In this document: positions 48,093-58,094 of the stretch, one piece after another
Layout of the letters: the number at the start of each line of letters is the position of its first letter
How positions within the stretch are numbered: the first letter of the stretch is position 1
Made by a program: the position numbers and the translations under genes
Notes under the pieces: generated by a model
Told to the model about the DNA's origin: nothing
What the model saw: only the letters and a program-made list of their open reading frames with translations
The model's database searches: none
From: CAYPZT01 sp964415435
GTDB taxonomy: Bacteria > Patescibacteriota > Microgenomatia > UBA1406 > GWC2-37-13
Reading direction: 5' to 3'
NCBI GenBank assembly: GCA_964415435.1
Contig: CAYPZT010000001.1
Coordinates: 1-64,000, forward strand
DNA length: 64,000 nt

Positions 48093-48190
48093 AGTTAACT
48101 ATAAGTTGCAATCGGTTGAAATTAGTTTTAATCGGTACTAAGCTAAAGGGTATAATCGACTGTGACTGATTATAACTGATTTAACTGACT

Positions 48191-48637
48191 ATGACTATTT
48201 TTATCGGTGCAGATCATCGGGGATTTGCGCTCAAAAACGAACTTATAGAATATCTCCAGGAAAAAAACATCCGTGTCGAGGACCTTGGCGCATTTGAAGA
48301 GAATCCGTCGGATGACGAGGTCGACTATGCCAAGAAAGTAGCCGAGGCCGTGCTCCAAAAACCCGATGAGTTCAGAGGGATCCTTGTCTGCGGATCAGGT
48401 GCCGGCACGAGTATCATGGCGAATCGCTACAAGGGTATACGCTGCTGCGTTGCCCTGAGCGCTACACAAGCCAAGTTCAATCGAGAGCATTCACATATCA
48501 ATGTGCTTGCGTTAGCCGCAGACTTTACCGACGTAGAGGAGGCAAAAAATATCGTTACCGCCTTCCTCGAGACACCTCCCAATCCCGATCCCAAATATCA
48601 GCGGCGTATAAGCAAGATGGATCAGGTCGGTGCATAA
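48191..48637 (+). CDS. rpiB: Ribose 5-phosphate isomerase B
   Basis: A 148-aa isomerase interconverting ribose 5-phosphate and ribulose 5-phosphate. It has IFIGADHRGFALKNELIEYL, the phosphate loop and Cys region LVCGSGAGTSIMANRYKGIRC, and REHSHINVLALAADFT. This is the usual pentose-phosphate isomerase in such bacteria. The promoter TATAAT (48151-48156) gives a leader of about 30 nt containing four ACTG repeats; no Shine-Dalgarno is seen. The 3' end overlaps dprA by 16 bp. Confidence 0.96.
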   Translation: MTIFIGADHRGFALKNELIEYLQEKNIRVEDLGAFEENPSDDEVDYAKKVAEAVLQKPDEFRGILVCGSGAGTSIMANRYKGIRCCVALSATQAKFNREHSHINVLALAADFTDVEEAKNIVTAFLETPPNPDPKYQRRISKMDQVGA

Positions 48638-49701
48638 TCTCCGCTTTCGTTTTTTTCTATATACCCCCTCAACTCAAGCGCTGTAAGAATTCCAAGAATA
48701 TGCGTAATGGGCCGGGCGGTTTTTTCCACCAGTTCATCGACCGATAGTGGTGACCTGAGAAGTATGTCAAACAGGTCTGCCTCATCTTTACTGGAGAAAA
48801 CCATCGCTTTTACCGCTTTTCTTTTTTCGATTCCAAATTCCTGAAGAATATCCTCGGGGCTTGTCGCAAGCCTTGCCCCTTCGCGGATGAGAAAGTTCGG
48901 CGCAAAGCCAACTGACGAAGTAATCGGTGAAGGCACCGCAAATACATCTCTGCCTTGCTCTGCCGCAAACCTAGCTGTTATAAGCGAGCCGGAATCCTCG
49001 GCGCCTTCGATTACGAGAACTCCCTCGGAGAGTCCGGAAATGATGCGGTTACGAGCAACAAAAAGTCCTTTCAGAACAGTATGTCGCGGAGGAAATTCTG
49101 AGACGACGAGACCTCCACCTTCAACAATTTGATTGTAGAGTCTTCTATTGCTTGGCGGATACACAATATCTACCCCACACCCCAAAACCGCGATCGTTTT
49201 CCCAAACTCCATCGATGCGGAGTGCGCGACACTGTCAACTCCAAGGGCCATGCCCGAGACAACAGTTATATCGTTTTGCGCTAATGCGCGGGCAAATAGT
49301 TTGGTCGTATAAATGCCATATGAGCTTATATTTCTCGTGCCGACAACTGCAAAACGTCTATGAATATTGAAATCATTTTTTGCAAGGTCGCCTTTGACAA
49401 AAAGACATATCGGCGGATCTGATGTTCTCAAAAGTGACCTCGGATAACGCGAATCTTCTTGTGTTAGAACAGCTATGTAATTTTTTGTTAGATACCGATC
49501 TTCCTTCTCATAGTCAAACCGATTGACAAAGGCATATATCTTTCTACCTGTCTCGATCCCGAGAATGGATTCAAAGGTCTTAGATGCTTCATTAAATATT
49601 TTCTCGACGCTTCCAAGAATGCTTTTAAGTTTTTTATACCGCATGGGACCTACCCCATCACAGTAGGAAAGACACAGGTGTGCAGCAAGTTTTTGATCCA
49701 C
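48622..49701 (-). CDS. dprA: DNA processing protein DprA
   Basis: A 359-aa Rossmann-fold protein that loads RecA on incoming single-stranded DNA during transformation. Blocks: LRTSDPPICLFVKGD, VVGTRNISSYG, VVSGMALGVDSVAH, IAVLGCGVDIVYPPSN, LFVARNRIISGLSEGVLVIEG and SLITARFAAEQGRDVFAVP; a C-terminal winged-helix (DprA_WH-like) follows. The start codon is GTG at 49701. With comM it points to competence-related DNA handling. Confidence 0.95.
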   Translation of the reverse strand: MDQKLAAHLCLSYCDGVGPMRYKKLKSILGSVEKIFNEASKTFESILGIETGRKIYAFVNRFDYEKEDRYLTKNYIAVLTQEDSRYPRSLLRTSDPPICLFVKGDLAKNDFNIHRRFAVVGTRNISSYGIYTTKLFARALAQNDITVVSGMALGVDSVAHSASMEFGKTIAVLGCGVDIVYPPSNRRLYNQIVEGGGLVVSEFPPRHTVLKGLFVARNRIISGLSEGVLVIEGAEDSGSLITARFAAEQGRDVFAVPSPITSSVGFAPNFLIREGARLATSPEDILQEFGIEKRKAVKAMVFSSKDEADLFDILLRSPLSVDELVEKTARPITHILGILTALELRGYIEKNESGDYAPT

Positions 49702-49858
49702 TTAATAAAGATATCTGTGCAGATTTTTCCCTTCTATCGATTATAGGCTACAATTATATATGGGTATATATAGCTTAATACTATTTCTTTAGACTTATGC
49801 AGAAGCACATTGCTATAGTTTGATAATCCCGATAGTATTTTGTATAATGCGGGGCTAT

Positions 49859-52800
49859 ATGGCAGAAAATCTTAGACAAAAAGTTATCCACTCCGCACGA
49901 AGCCTAAAAGATCGTACTTTCACGGGCGTTAGAGATTTAGCTACGCCATATCTTGGAATAGTAGACCCTCAGCAAATTCCTGCCGAAACATTTGACCGAA
50001 CCGCCAAAATTCTTGATGCATTCTCCATAAAACATGATGTGACAGCAAATTACACAATAGCAAATGGCATACATGGTTACTACGTAGATTATTTAGGAGA
50101 ATATCAAAAGATATTAGCAAGAAGCACTACCGATATTGATGAATTGGTAATGATGGGTAATACACTTGTAGAGGGTCTCGGTCAATTTGTCAGTCCTTTC
50201 CCTAAAAATAATGCTACACCTCTCACAGATGCCCAAGCGTTGGTTGGCACGAGTGATTATAAAAGGCAGCTCATTGTACATTTGATGACCGGCGTCTATT
50301 TGGGTGAAATTGGCGATGCAGTAAAAAGATTACAGGAAGGTGGAATCGCTAAAGACGTTGAAACTTTATTTGAACTGCAGAATAGTGTTCTCAATGCGCT
50401 TAGCACAACTGAACCAAAAGTTGTACGTAACTGGATATCTAGCCGTGGATCCTCTTCTCCAGGTAATATATTTGAGAAAACTCCCGACAAGGTAGAATTA
50501 GTGGAAGTTGCTCTAAGACTTCAGACAAGAAGAGACCTCGAAAAACTAAATACTAACCCGGCTGGAGCTGATGAACAACTTGCCGCAATATTGGGAGGCC
50601 ATAAAGCTGCTCTTGAGGGAAGATATTTAGATCTTTTATCTGATGATCCTGACAAAAGAATGAGTGCGATGCAAGGAATTATGAAGAACGACTTCCTTGT
50701 TACAAGTATGAGATCGATAGTACAACTTCAGGCTGGTTTAGATGACCCCAAATTTATAGGTGTTAGTGCTAAAGCTAAAACCAAAAATACTCGAAAAGCT
50801 GCAGGAATAGCACGGAAAGATACTGGTTTTCATGGAGCGCTTGCTAATGCAATTATTCCTTCTGAATCACTCTTAAACGCACGAGTAGTTCACGTGCGTA
50901 ATGACAAGCCTCAGCTCCAAAGAGCTCTGACAGACCTTTTTTTGACTGAAAGCGAATCGGCCAGAGAAGACGATCAAGTTCAGTTTTCTGGTATATCTGC
51001 ATACGATGCGATGTTTAACCGAACTCGGGATATATTACCGATTAAATGTCCGCAGGCAACTACAGACTTAAACACCTATGGTCAAGATAGGGTCGAGATT
51101 TCTGATCAAGGAGCTTATGCCCAAGAAAATACTGAGTTCCATCTTACAAGAGCACAAACGGCGGTTGGTATGGCTGAACATGCCTTGAGTAAGCCTGAGG
51201 ATCCTGTTCTTGCCGATCATGCCGCAGCGTACCTCACGTATGTTACCACTGACCTAAGCACCGAGGTTGGCGAAATCAATCAGTTTAAATCCGAAGGTCG
51301 TCACGCTATTGCAAATGAACTCATATCTTTACATCTAAAACCAAATACACCAGCAGTACTCCGTCAAGCAGTTAATCATGCCTTGCAAGAGATTGCAGCA
51401 AACTGGGATGAGGTCGATCAGCAGTATATTGTAGATAGTTTTCTTAGTGCTGGAGGAGCGAGTCCGGATAGACTTCTTGGGGAAGGACGTCTCGGAGACT
51501 TTCTTATCAGACTCGCCTATCTAACTCCAGATTCTGTTCCTAATATTCCCAATAATGAGAGAGTAACACCAGTCACATCGTATATACGTGAACGGATGAG
51601 AAACAGGATTAGAAACTACGCCTCATGGGACAATGGAACTACCGGCAATAGATCTATATACCGAGAGTTGCAAACATATGAAATACTAAAGAGTGAAGTT
51701 ATAGTTGTGGATCAACCAACTGTGGCTGACGCACAGCGTTTTGCCCAACACCTTCAAATGATGAGTCAGGTCGACTCAAGCTTAAAAGTAGTTCGAACCT
51801 TAGCGGAAAAGTGGGGTGGTGCTTTTACTTCCCTTTCTACTTCAGAGTTAACTACAGAAAATAAAACACCCATCGCCCTTAATGTTTATATCGCAAATAA
51901 GAATCTGTCCCCTGAGAATATAAATATGGTGACATGGGAAGAAGATATGAGAACATACCGACATGAGTTAAGCAAATTAAGAAGAAGGGCGCCACGTATG
52001 CTTCTTTATGACATTGTTGATATCGCTAAATTTGCGGCAAATGCAGAAGAAATGCAGGATCTTGCGCTTGCGATAGGAGAAACCGTAACCGCGGAGCTTG
52101 AAGAATTACTCTCGCCCCAAGTAACAGTAGAATTATTCGATCGAGAAACCGATGAAAAACTGAGAAGGCTTACTGAAGATGTTGGTGAATTAACCTCTCC
52201 GGAAGCACTTGCGGCTCTGATCGGCCAAACTAACGTGGCTGGAGCAATAACAACTATTAGAAATAATGCTTCCCTTGGTCCTTCTCTTGTACAGAACGGC
52301 CTCGCAAAAACTATAGAGACTGAATTACTGGCAAGAATTGAACAGATCAATGTGAATGACTTACTTCCACATGTTTCAACCGTCCGAAGTCAAGAAGAAG
52401 CCACCCAAGCCGCAATTTGGAACGTGCTTGCTCCAATTTACACCTCATCGTCTCCTGAAAATGGGACTGGAGAAAATGGAACAGCAGGAGCAGTCCAGCA
52501 GGTTATGAAAATGCTTAATGGATCCGGAATGATAAATGCTAAAGTTGCTACTGCTTTATCAGCAGGGAATACTCACGCAGAACTTAGTCAAGCAGTAGGC
52601 TCGACTGTTGGAGAAATGTTCACCGCCCGAAGACAGACACTACAAGTACTACAAAGAACGATAACGGCTATTGCCGAATTAACTTACGAAACACTAACGG
52701 ATTCAAAAACTCTTGATACCGATATGAAAGATAAGATTAAAAAGGCTCTTTTCAAGCAGTTTACAACCGGAATGGATTATATTACCGACACTCTCCAGGC

Positions 52801-53020
52801 TATGGAAGATCTTCAGTTTGCACAAAGTTCTTCGATAAGAGCAAGAGCCAAACTGGCAAGAGATATTGCAGGTTCAGTTGAAGCACGAGCAGCAGAAAGG
52901 GCTTTCTATGTAAAACAGGCGCGCGGTTTGGTGACAAATCTACTACATCTAGATCCAAAATACGTAGGAGAAAGAGCCCTTATTGAAGAAGAAAAGAAGA
53001 AGAAAAAGCAAACAAACTAA
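49859..53020 (+). CDS. Large cytosolic helical protein, unrecognised (1053 aa)
   Basis: The longest gene in the window, 1053 aa, with no signal peptide, membrane helix, Walker motif, zinc motif or repeat that I can see. It is predicted mainly alpha-helical and ends in a Lys/Glu-rich tail (EEEKKKKKQTN). Local hydrophobic-acidic segments such as EEMQDLALAIGETVTAELEELL suggest long bundles. The start at 49859 (MAENLRQ) is supported by TATAAT (49843-49848); upstream in-frame starts overlap that box. Codon style matches its neighbours. It stands alone, and function is unknown. Confidence 0.7.
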   Translation: MAENLRQKVIHSARSLKDRTFTGVRDLATPYLGIVDPQQIPAETFDRTAKILDAFSIKHDVTANYTIANGIHGYYVDYLGEYQKILARSTTDIDELVMMGNTLVEGLGQFVSPFPKNNATPLTDAQALVGTSDYKRQLIVHLMTGVYLGEIGDAVKRLQEGGIAKDVETLFELQNSVLNALSTTEPKVVRNWISSRGSSSPGNIFEKTPDKVELVEVALRLQTRRDLEKLNTNPAGADEQLAAILGGHKAALEGRYLDLLSDDPDKRMSAMQGIMKNDFLVTSMRSIVQLQAGLDDPKFIGVSAKAKTKNTRKAAGIARKDTGFHGALANAIIPSESLLNARVVHVRNDKPQLQRALTDLFLTESESAREDDQVQFSGISAYDAMFNRTRDILPIKCPQATTDLNTYGQDRVEISDQGAYAQENTEFHLTRAQTAVGMAEHALSKPEDPVLADHAAAYLTYVTTDLSTEVGEINQFKSEGRHAIANELISLHLKPNTPAVLRQAVNHALQEIAANWDEVDQQYIVDSFLSAGGASPDRLLGEGRLGDFLIRLAYLTPDSVPNIPNNERVTPVTSYIRERMRNRIRNYASWDNGTTGNRSIYRELQTYEILKSEVIVVDQPTVADAQRFAQHLQMMSQVDSSLKVVRTLAEKWGGAFTSLSTSELTTENKTPIALNVYIANKNLSPENINMVTWEEDMRTYRHELSKLRRRAPRMLLYDIVDIAKFAANAEEMQDLALAIGETVTAELEELLSPQVTVELFDRETDEKLRRLTEDVGELTSPEALAALIGQTNVAGAITTIRNNASLGPSLVQNGLAKTIETELLARIEQINVNDLLPHVSTVRSQEEATQAAIWNVLAPIYTSSSPENGTGENGTAGAVQQVMKMLNGSGMINAKVATALSAGNTHAELSQAVGSTVGEMFTARRQTLQVLQRTITAIAELTYETLTDSKTLDTDMKDKIKKALFKQFTTGMDYITDTLQAMEDLQFAQSSSIRARAKLARDIAGSVEARAAERAFYVKQARGLVTNLLHLDPKYVGERALIEEEKKKKKQTN

Positions 53021-53078
53021 TAGACTATCCTGTTACCTCGTCTCCATTTTAATATCTACTCTATTACAATAGATATAT

Positions 53079-53735
53079 ATGGATATCGCTCTTACTCCAC
53101 TGGAGGAAGATCCTCAGAAAGTTGTTTCTCACATTAAGAGATTTTTTCCGTATCTGTCCCGTTTCCAAATAGATGTTATCGACAACGAATTTGTTCCTGC
53201 AAAAACGGCGTCACCGAAAGATTATCTTGCCGCGCTTCCCATGGATAGTCATCATCGCTACGACTTTCACCTTATGACTGTCGATCCGGTAAGGTATTTA
53301 AATGATCTTGTGCGTTATCCGTTTCTTCCCATCGAGTATATTCTTATCCACTCTGCAATAACTCCTAACATGAAGGCTATTCGCAATCAATTTCCTTATT
53401 TTCGTTTTGGTCTGGTGCTTAATTATGATGAGGATGTCGGCGAAGTCTCGAAAAAGTATGACTTTTCTTCTTTTCCGGTAGTCCAAATCATGACCGTGAA
53501 AACTGGTTATCAGGGTACGGCATTTTTGCCGGAGTCTTTGAAAAAAATTGAGGCACTTCGCTCCTTAGGATATAAAAATAAAATATTTTTAGATGGTGGA
53601 GTGAATGATAGTTCTATTCAAGAGATCTGCAAGTCGATTCATAAACCGGATCTCATTGCGGTTGGCCACTATCTCATTGATTCGCCTGATGCTGATATAA
53701 AAAAACGCATTGATCTTTTGAAGAATTCTTGTTAA
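53079..53735 (+). CDS. Ribulose-phosphate 3-epimerase-like protein
   Basis: A 218-aa TIM-barrel protein of the Rpe family but divergent. It keeps DVIDNEFVP (family DVMDGHFVP), FHLMTVDP, a shifted VQIMTVKTGYQGTAF (family MxVxPGFGGQ) and IFLDGGVN. The first metal-binding His before the Asp is replaced (FQIDVID), so a normal epimerase reaction is in doubt. It precedes enolase and phosphoglycerate mutase. A TACAAT box (53065-53070) ends 8 nt before the ATG. Confidence 0.75.
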   Translation: MDIALTPLEEDPQKVVSHIKRFFPYLSRFQIDVIDNEFVPAKTASPKDYLAALPMDSHHRYDFHLMTVDPVRYLNDLVRYPFLPIEYILIHSAITPNMKAIRNQFPYFRFGLVLNYDEDVGEVSKKYDFSSFPVVQIMTVKTGYQGTAFLPESLKKIEALRSLGYKNKIFLDGGVNDSSIQEICKSIHKPDLIAVGHYLIDSPDADIKKRIDLLKNSC

Positions 53736-53796
53736 AAAAAGCCTTTTCAAGATATTGTCTTTTTTACCCTAGTGCGTTACAATAGTTTCTCCTCAT

Positions 53797-55041
53797 ATGA
53801 GTACCATAAAAGATATACGAGCCATAGAAATTGTCGACTCTCGCGGCACTCCAACAGTAAAAGCGTACGTGACTCTCGACGATGGATCCATGGGATATGC
53901 CTCTGTCCCATCAGGCGCATCAACCGGTTCACACGAGGCGGTCGAACTCCGTGACAACGACTCCAAAAGATATTTTGGAAAGGGGGTCAGACAGGCAGTT
54001 GAGAATGTGAATACAACTGTTAAAACAGCTCTCGTTGGGAAAGATGCCGACCCAAGGAAAATTGATGAACTATTACTGTCTACTGATGGCACAGAAAACA
54101 AAGCGAAGCTCGGCGCTAATGCAACACTCGCAGTTTCGGAAGCCCTTATTCGCGCTCTTGCTTTTTCCCAAAAAAAACCTTTATGGAACTATATTAACTC
54201 TTACTATTTTTCTGGCCAGGAGCCTTCATTTCCTCGTCTTATGGTCAACGTGGTAAACGGAGGAAAACACGCAGGATGGAACTTTGATATTCAGGAATTT
54301 ATGGTAGTTCCGACCTCAAATATTCCCTCCCAGTCTGTCCGTGTTGCCGCTGAGTTGTTTCACGAACTTGGCGTGTGTCTAAAAAAGGAAAAACTTTCAA
54401 CCTTGGTTGGTGATGAGGGCGGATATTCGCCGGTACTCTCATCAAACGACGCTGTGTTTCAAACTATCATTGATGCCGGTAAACTCATCGGGCATGAAGT
54501 TGGTTCTTCTTTTAGTTTTGCGATAGACGCGGCTGCCACCGAATGGCATCATGACGGCCTCTATTTTATGAAAAAAACCAACTCAGCTGTTTCTGTTCCA
54601 GACCTTATAAAGACATACCTTTCCTATCAGGAAAAATATGGAGTGATCTCTTTTGAAGATCCGTTTGCAGAGGATGACTGGGAAGCATTTACTGCACTAA
54701 CCCAAGAACTCGGAAACAAGGCTATTGTGGTTGGTGATGATCTGTTCGTGACAAACGTAAAACGCTTAGAGAAGGGAATTAATACACATGCCGCCTCAGC
54801 AATTCTTATAAAACCGAATCAGATCGGTACGATTAAGGAGACTATTGAGGCGATAGAAACAGCAAGGGCAGCTCAATACAAAGTCATTATTTCGCACCGG
54901 TCGGGTGAGACAGAAGATTCATTTATTGCTGATCTTGCTTATGCATCTGGCGCTGACTTTATAAAAACCGGCTCCATGTCGCGCTCTGAGAGACTTGCCA
55001 AATATAATCGTCTCCTTGAAATTGAACAGTCCGAACTATGA
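53797..55041 (+). CDS. eno: Enolase
   Basis: Converts 2-phosphoglycerate to phosphoenolpyruvate in lower glycolysis. The 414-aa protein shows SGASTGSHEAVELRD, NGGKHAG, GDEGGYSP, FAIDAAATEW, ISFEDPFAEDDW, GDDLFVTN with the following IKPNQIGT, and the signature SHRSGETEDSFIADLA. Promoter TTGTCT (53755-53760), 17 bp, TACAAT (53778-53783). Its stop overlaps the next start (ATGA), coupling it to the phosphoglycerate mutase that makes its substrate. Confidence 0.97.
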   Translation: MSTIKDIRAIEIVDSRGTPTVKAYVTLDDGSMGYASVPSGASTGSHEAVELRDNDSKRYFGKGVRQAVENVNTTVKTALVGKDADPRKIDELLLSTDGTENKAKLGANATLAVSEALIRALAFSQKKPLWNYINSYYFSGQEPSFPRLMVNVVNGGKHAGWNFDIQEFMVVPTSNIPSQSVRVAAELFHELGVCLKKEKLSTLVGDEGGYSPVLSSNDAVFQTIIDAGKLIGHEVGSSFSFAIDAAATEWHHDGLYFMKKTNSAVSVPDLIKTYLSYQEKYGVISFEDPFAEDDWEAFTALTQELGNKAIVVGDDLFVTNVKRLEKGINTHAASAILIKPNQIGTIKETIEAIETARAAQYKVIISHRSGETEDSFIADLAYASGADFIKTGSMSRSERLAKYNRLLEIEQSEL

Positions 55042-56267
55042 GACCGATTCTTTTTATTATTTTTGACGGATTGGGAGATCGACCTATCGCTGAACTTGAT
55101 GGTAAAACACCCCTTGAAGCAGCAAAAAAACCAAATCTTGACAGACTCGCTGAACTTGGCGTCACCGGTTTGATCCATACAATCAAAAGGGGCATCAGAC
55201 CAGGCTCGGACGTTGCCCACCTCTCTCTTTTGGGCTACGATCCGAAGCATAATTATATGGGTCGGGGACCATTTGAAGCCGCAGGATACGGACTCAAACT
55301 GCAACCAGGTGATATTGCCTTGCGAGGAAATCTGGGGACGGTAAATTCCGAAGGAATCATTACCGATAGACGCGCCGGCAGAATCGATTCTTCAGCACCA
55401 TTTGCAGAAATGATAAATGGACTCACTATTGATGGTGTCACAGTAATCGCACAGCCGGGTATCAATCACCGTATTGCCATAGCTCTTCGTGGTCCAGGAC
55501 TCTCAGATAAAGTTAGCGATGTTGACCCTCATTTGGTTGATCAACCTATTCTTACAGCAGCCTCGTTAGACGACTCTAAAGAAGCTGCGCACACCGCGGT
55601 CGTAATCAATAAACTTGTGGCAAAGGCGCGCACTCTCTTTGAGTCCCATCCTATAAATAAGGAGCGACGCGAAAGTGGTAAACCAGTTGCAAATGCTTTA
55701 CTTCTTCGTGGAGCAGGACAGATGAAAGACATAAAACCATTTCATGAAGTATATGGGTTAAAAGCAGCGTGTGTTGCCGGTGGCGGACTCTATAAAGGCA
55801 TTGCTCGTATTTTAGGAATGGATGTTTATGAGGTTTCAGGAGCAACAGGAAAAGCCAATACAGATGCTGTCGCGAAAACGAATAAAGCGCTTGAACTTTT
55901 GAAAAAATATGACTTTGTGTTTCTTCATTTTAAAGCAACCGATAGCTTGGCTGAAGATGGGAAGGCACTTGAGAAAAGAAACTTTATAGAAAAGGTTGAC
56001 GCCACATTCGCTCCTCTTGTACCATTAGTTGAAAAGAAAGATATTATTGTGTCTGTTACAGGCGATCATACCACCTCTTCAGAACTCAAACTTCATACTG
56101 CTGATGAAGTACCCATACTCATCACAGGCTACGGCACCCGTACCGATGCAGTTAAAACATTCGGTGAACGACCTTGCCAGAGTGGTGGCTTAGGACACAT
56201 GGAAGGCAAGAACCTCATCGACTTTCTTATGAACTTACGAGGACAACTTGTGATGTACGGTAACTAG
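55038..56267 (+). CDS. apgM: 2,3-bisphosphoglycerate-independent phosphoglycerate mutase (archaeal type)
   Basis: Interconverts 3- and 2-phosphoglycerate. The 409-aa alkaline-phosphatase-superfamily protein has the metal-site start FIIFDGLGDRP, the phosphorylated Ser region GSDVAHLSLLGYDP, the metal-binding FLHFKATD and VTGDHTTSSE, and GGLGHMEGKNLI at the end. The archaeal aPGAM form is frequent in candidate phyla. It is co-translated with enolase and converges, with a 4-nt overlap, on the glycoside-hydrolase-like gene. Confidence 0.95.
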   Translation: MRPILFIIFDGLGDRPIAELDGKTPLEAAKKPNLDRLAELGVTGLIHTIKRGIRPGSDVAHLSLLGYDPKHNYMGRGPFEAAGYGLKLQPGDIALRGNLGTVNSEGIITDRRAGRIDSSAPFAEMINGLTIDGVTVIAQPGINHRIAIALRGPGLSDKVSDVDPHLVDQPILTAASLDDSKEAAHTAVVINKLVAKARTLFESHPINKERRESGKPVANALLLRGAGQMKDIKPFHEVYGLKAACVAGGGLYKGIARILGMDVYEVSGATGKANTDAVAKTNKALELLKKYDFVFLHFKATDSLAEDGKALEKRNFIEKVDATFAPLVPLVEKKDIIVSVTGDHTTSSELKLHTADEVPILITGYGTRTDAVKTFGERPCQSGGLGHMEGKNLIDFLMNLRGQLVMYGN

Positions 56268-57964
56268 GGAAATAAAAGACTTGCTAATGAAGGATTCTGT
56301 ACAAGAGCTACTATGTCCTGCGTATCCAAATGACCATCAGGATAGAAATCAAGGGGTATCATAAACGGGAATTTAATCTCATTATTTTCTTTCCGAAATC
56401 GTACAAATGTCTGTCGAGGCAAATAATATCTCTTAAGAAGGACCGCCCGATAGCGTGGTCCAAGCGCTATGTTCTGAATATTATGTACCGTCGCCTTCCC
56501 ATTAGCCACCCCTACGCGTTTCTGCTCAAAGACGAGATCCTCATTTCCATCAAATACTTGAAAGGTAAAATCATCGCCCACTGTCCTAAGTTTTGGATAC
56601 AGGACGGCATTGAACGTAAGACTGGGCCATGGTACTTTTTCATAGGTCCATAATACGTCTTTCCCTATCTGCTCTTCACCATGGAACAGCACAATTGGCA
56701 CACTTTGTTTACCGAGAGATTTATCTGTTTTCAGATAGACGTCTACGACAGCTTCGTCGAAAGGCCGCACTCTCCTTAGATCTGAAAAAAAATACTCACC
56801 GGGGAAACTTTCTGCAAATGCGATTTTATAACCCTCATCACGATCCCAGATCGACTGTCCTACATTTTGAACCGTAAACTGAAAATGAAATTCCGACTCA
56901 ACAGTAAGTTCCTTCGGCAGATCAATACGGAAACGAATCTGTTCCACCTGTTCCGGACTGCCTTTTGTTTTAGATAGGGCTTGTGCCTCGGTGTACTGTG
57001 GATAAAAATATGTGCCGCCTGGCTGTTGCCAAGAAAACTGCAAAAACGGTTCAGACTGATAATTGAGGATGAAAGGCGTCACTGCACGTACACGCCTGTC
57101 CTGTTCCCATACATTTTCATAGACGTCCCGTAAATAACTTCCTATTACATCTCGCGACACACTATTACTACTCCACCCTGTTTCCGTGATAAATACCGGC
57201 ATTTCCTTTTCTATCCCCAGACTTTTTAGCAGTGACAGCTCCCATTCATAGGTGCGAACTGTGCCTCTGCCCTGCGCTGCCGGGCTTCCTGCAAATGCTG
57301 GATTCGGATATGAGTGAGAGCTTAGACCATCAAATAAATTCTCAAATGTTTCGTCTCCCATATGTGAAACAACTTGCGTAAGATACACGTCTTCACTTTC
57401 ATAATTAGGCAGAGACGAAGGGGCGGAAGCATCTAATCCGCCCAGCATGATGAAGTAGTCGCTATTTCTCCTTTTTAGCTCTTCCGCAAATCGTTTCGAA
57501 ATATCTGCGAAACTTACCGGATCGACCGCTCCACCCCATTCGGTAGCATGATTTGTTTCGTTAAAAAGGACTATATACCGGTCCTTTACAACCCAGTGGA
57601 GCGAGTCAAGAAAGTTCGCCCACGAAACTGCATCCTCTATGTTGGGACGACGCCAATTCGCCCCTTCAGGGTTTGTAGCAATACGAACAATGGGAATGAG
57701 CCTCTTCTCGCGAAGACTATTGAAGACAGACTGCCACTTACCCTTATCGCGATCGTTCTCCTGGATGACGAGCGTGACATATCCCCAGTCGCCTCCTGAA
57801 GAATTCACAAGTCTTGCCGCATTTTGTATATCTTCATCTGAAGGCTGTGCCAGATGGATGCCATGTATGTTATTGGGTCGTGCCTGATCCAAGGCTAAAA
57901 CAGGTCGGCAAACAACACATGCGATACACACAGCTATAAAAAATGCGGGTATATTTTTCATCAA
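56264..57964 (-). CDS. Secreted glycoside-hydrolase-like protein with dockerin-like end
   Basis: A 566-aa exported protein: signal peptide (AFFIAVCIACVVCRPVLA), then a TIM-barrel of clan GH-A style with an acid/base candidate Glu in VLFNETNHA and a nucleophile candidate Glu in FITETGWSS, followed by beta-rich domains. The end, DFYPDGHLDTQDIVALVQNP, looks like half a dockerin calcium loop. Family could be GH5/GH39-like but is not certain. It probably acts on external polysaccharide. Confidence 0.78.
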   Translation of the reverse strand: MMKNIPAFFIAVCIACVVCRPVLALDQARPNNIHGIHLAQPSDEDIQNAARLVNSSGGDWGYVTLVIQENDRDKGKWQSVFNSLREKRLIPIVRIATNPEGANWRRPNIEDAVSWANFLDSLHWVVKDRYIVLFNETNHATEWGGAVDPVSFADISKRFAEELKRRNSDYFIMLGGLDASAPSSLPNYESEDVYLTQVVSHMGDETFENLFDGLSSHSYPNPAFAGSPAAQGRGTVRTYEWELSLLKSLGIEKEMPVFITETGWSSNSVSRDVIGSYLRDVYENVWEQDRRVRAVTPFILNYQSEPFLQFSWQQPGGTYFYPQYTEAQALSKTKGSPEQVEQIRFRIDLPKELTVESEFHFQFTVQNVGQSIWDRDEGYKIAFAESFPGEYFFSDLRRVRPFDEAVVDVYLKTDKSLGKQSVPIVLFHGEEQIGKDVLWTYEKVPWPSLTFNAVLYPKLRTVGDDFTFQVFDGNEDLVFEQKRVGVANGKATVHNIQNIALGPRYRAVLLKRYYLPRQTFVRFRKENNEIKFPFMIPLDFYPDGHLDTQDIVALVQNPSLASLLFP

Positions 57965-58094
57965 GAGCCTTAGAACAATATATTCTTTCGTGAAACGAGT
58001 AATTTCATTATACCAAAGATAGCTGGACTATAACTTGACATGTTTCATTTTTTTTAATAGCGTGAAAGTATATGAGAGGGGGTGATCACAATCT

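Noticed and set aside
48159..48187. Four ACTG repeats before rpiB looking like a small tandem array
   Set aside because: Units are too short and unevenly spaced (6, 10 and 9 bp) to call a repeat array or CRISPR; noted only in the rpiB entry.
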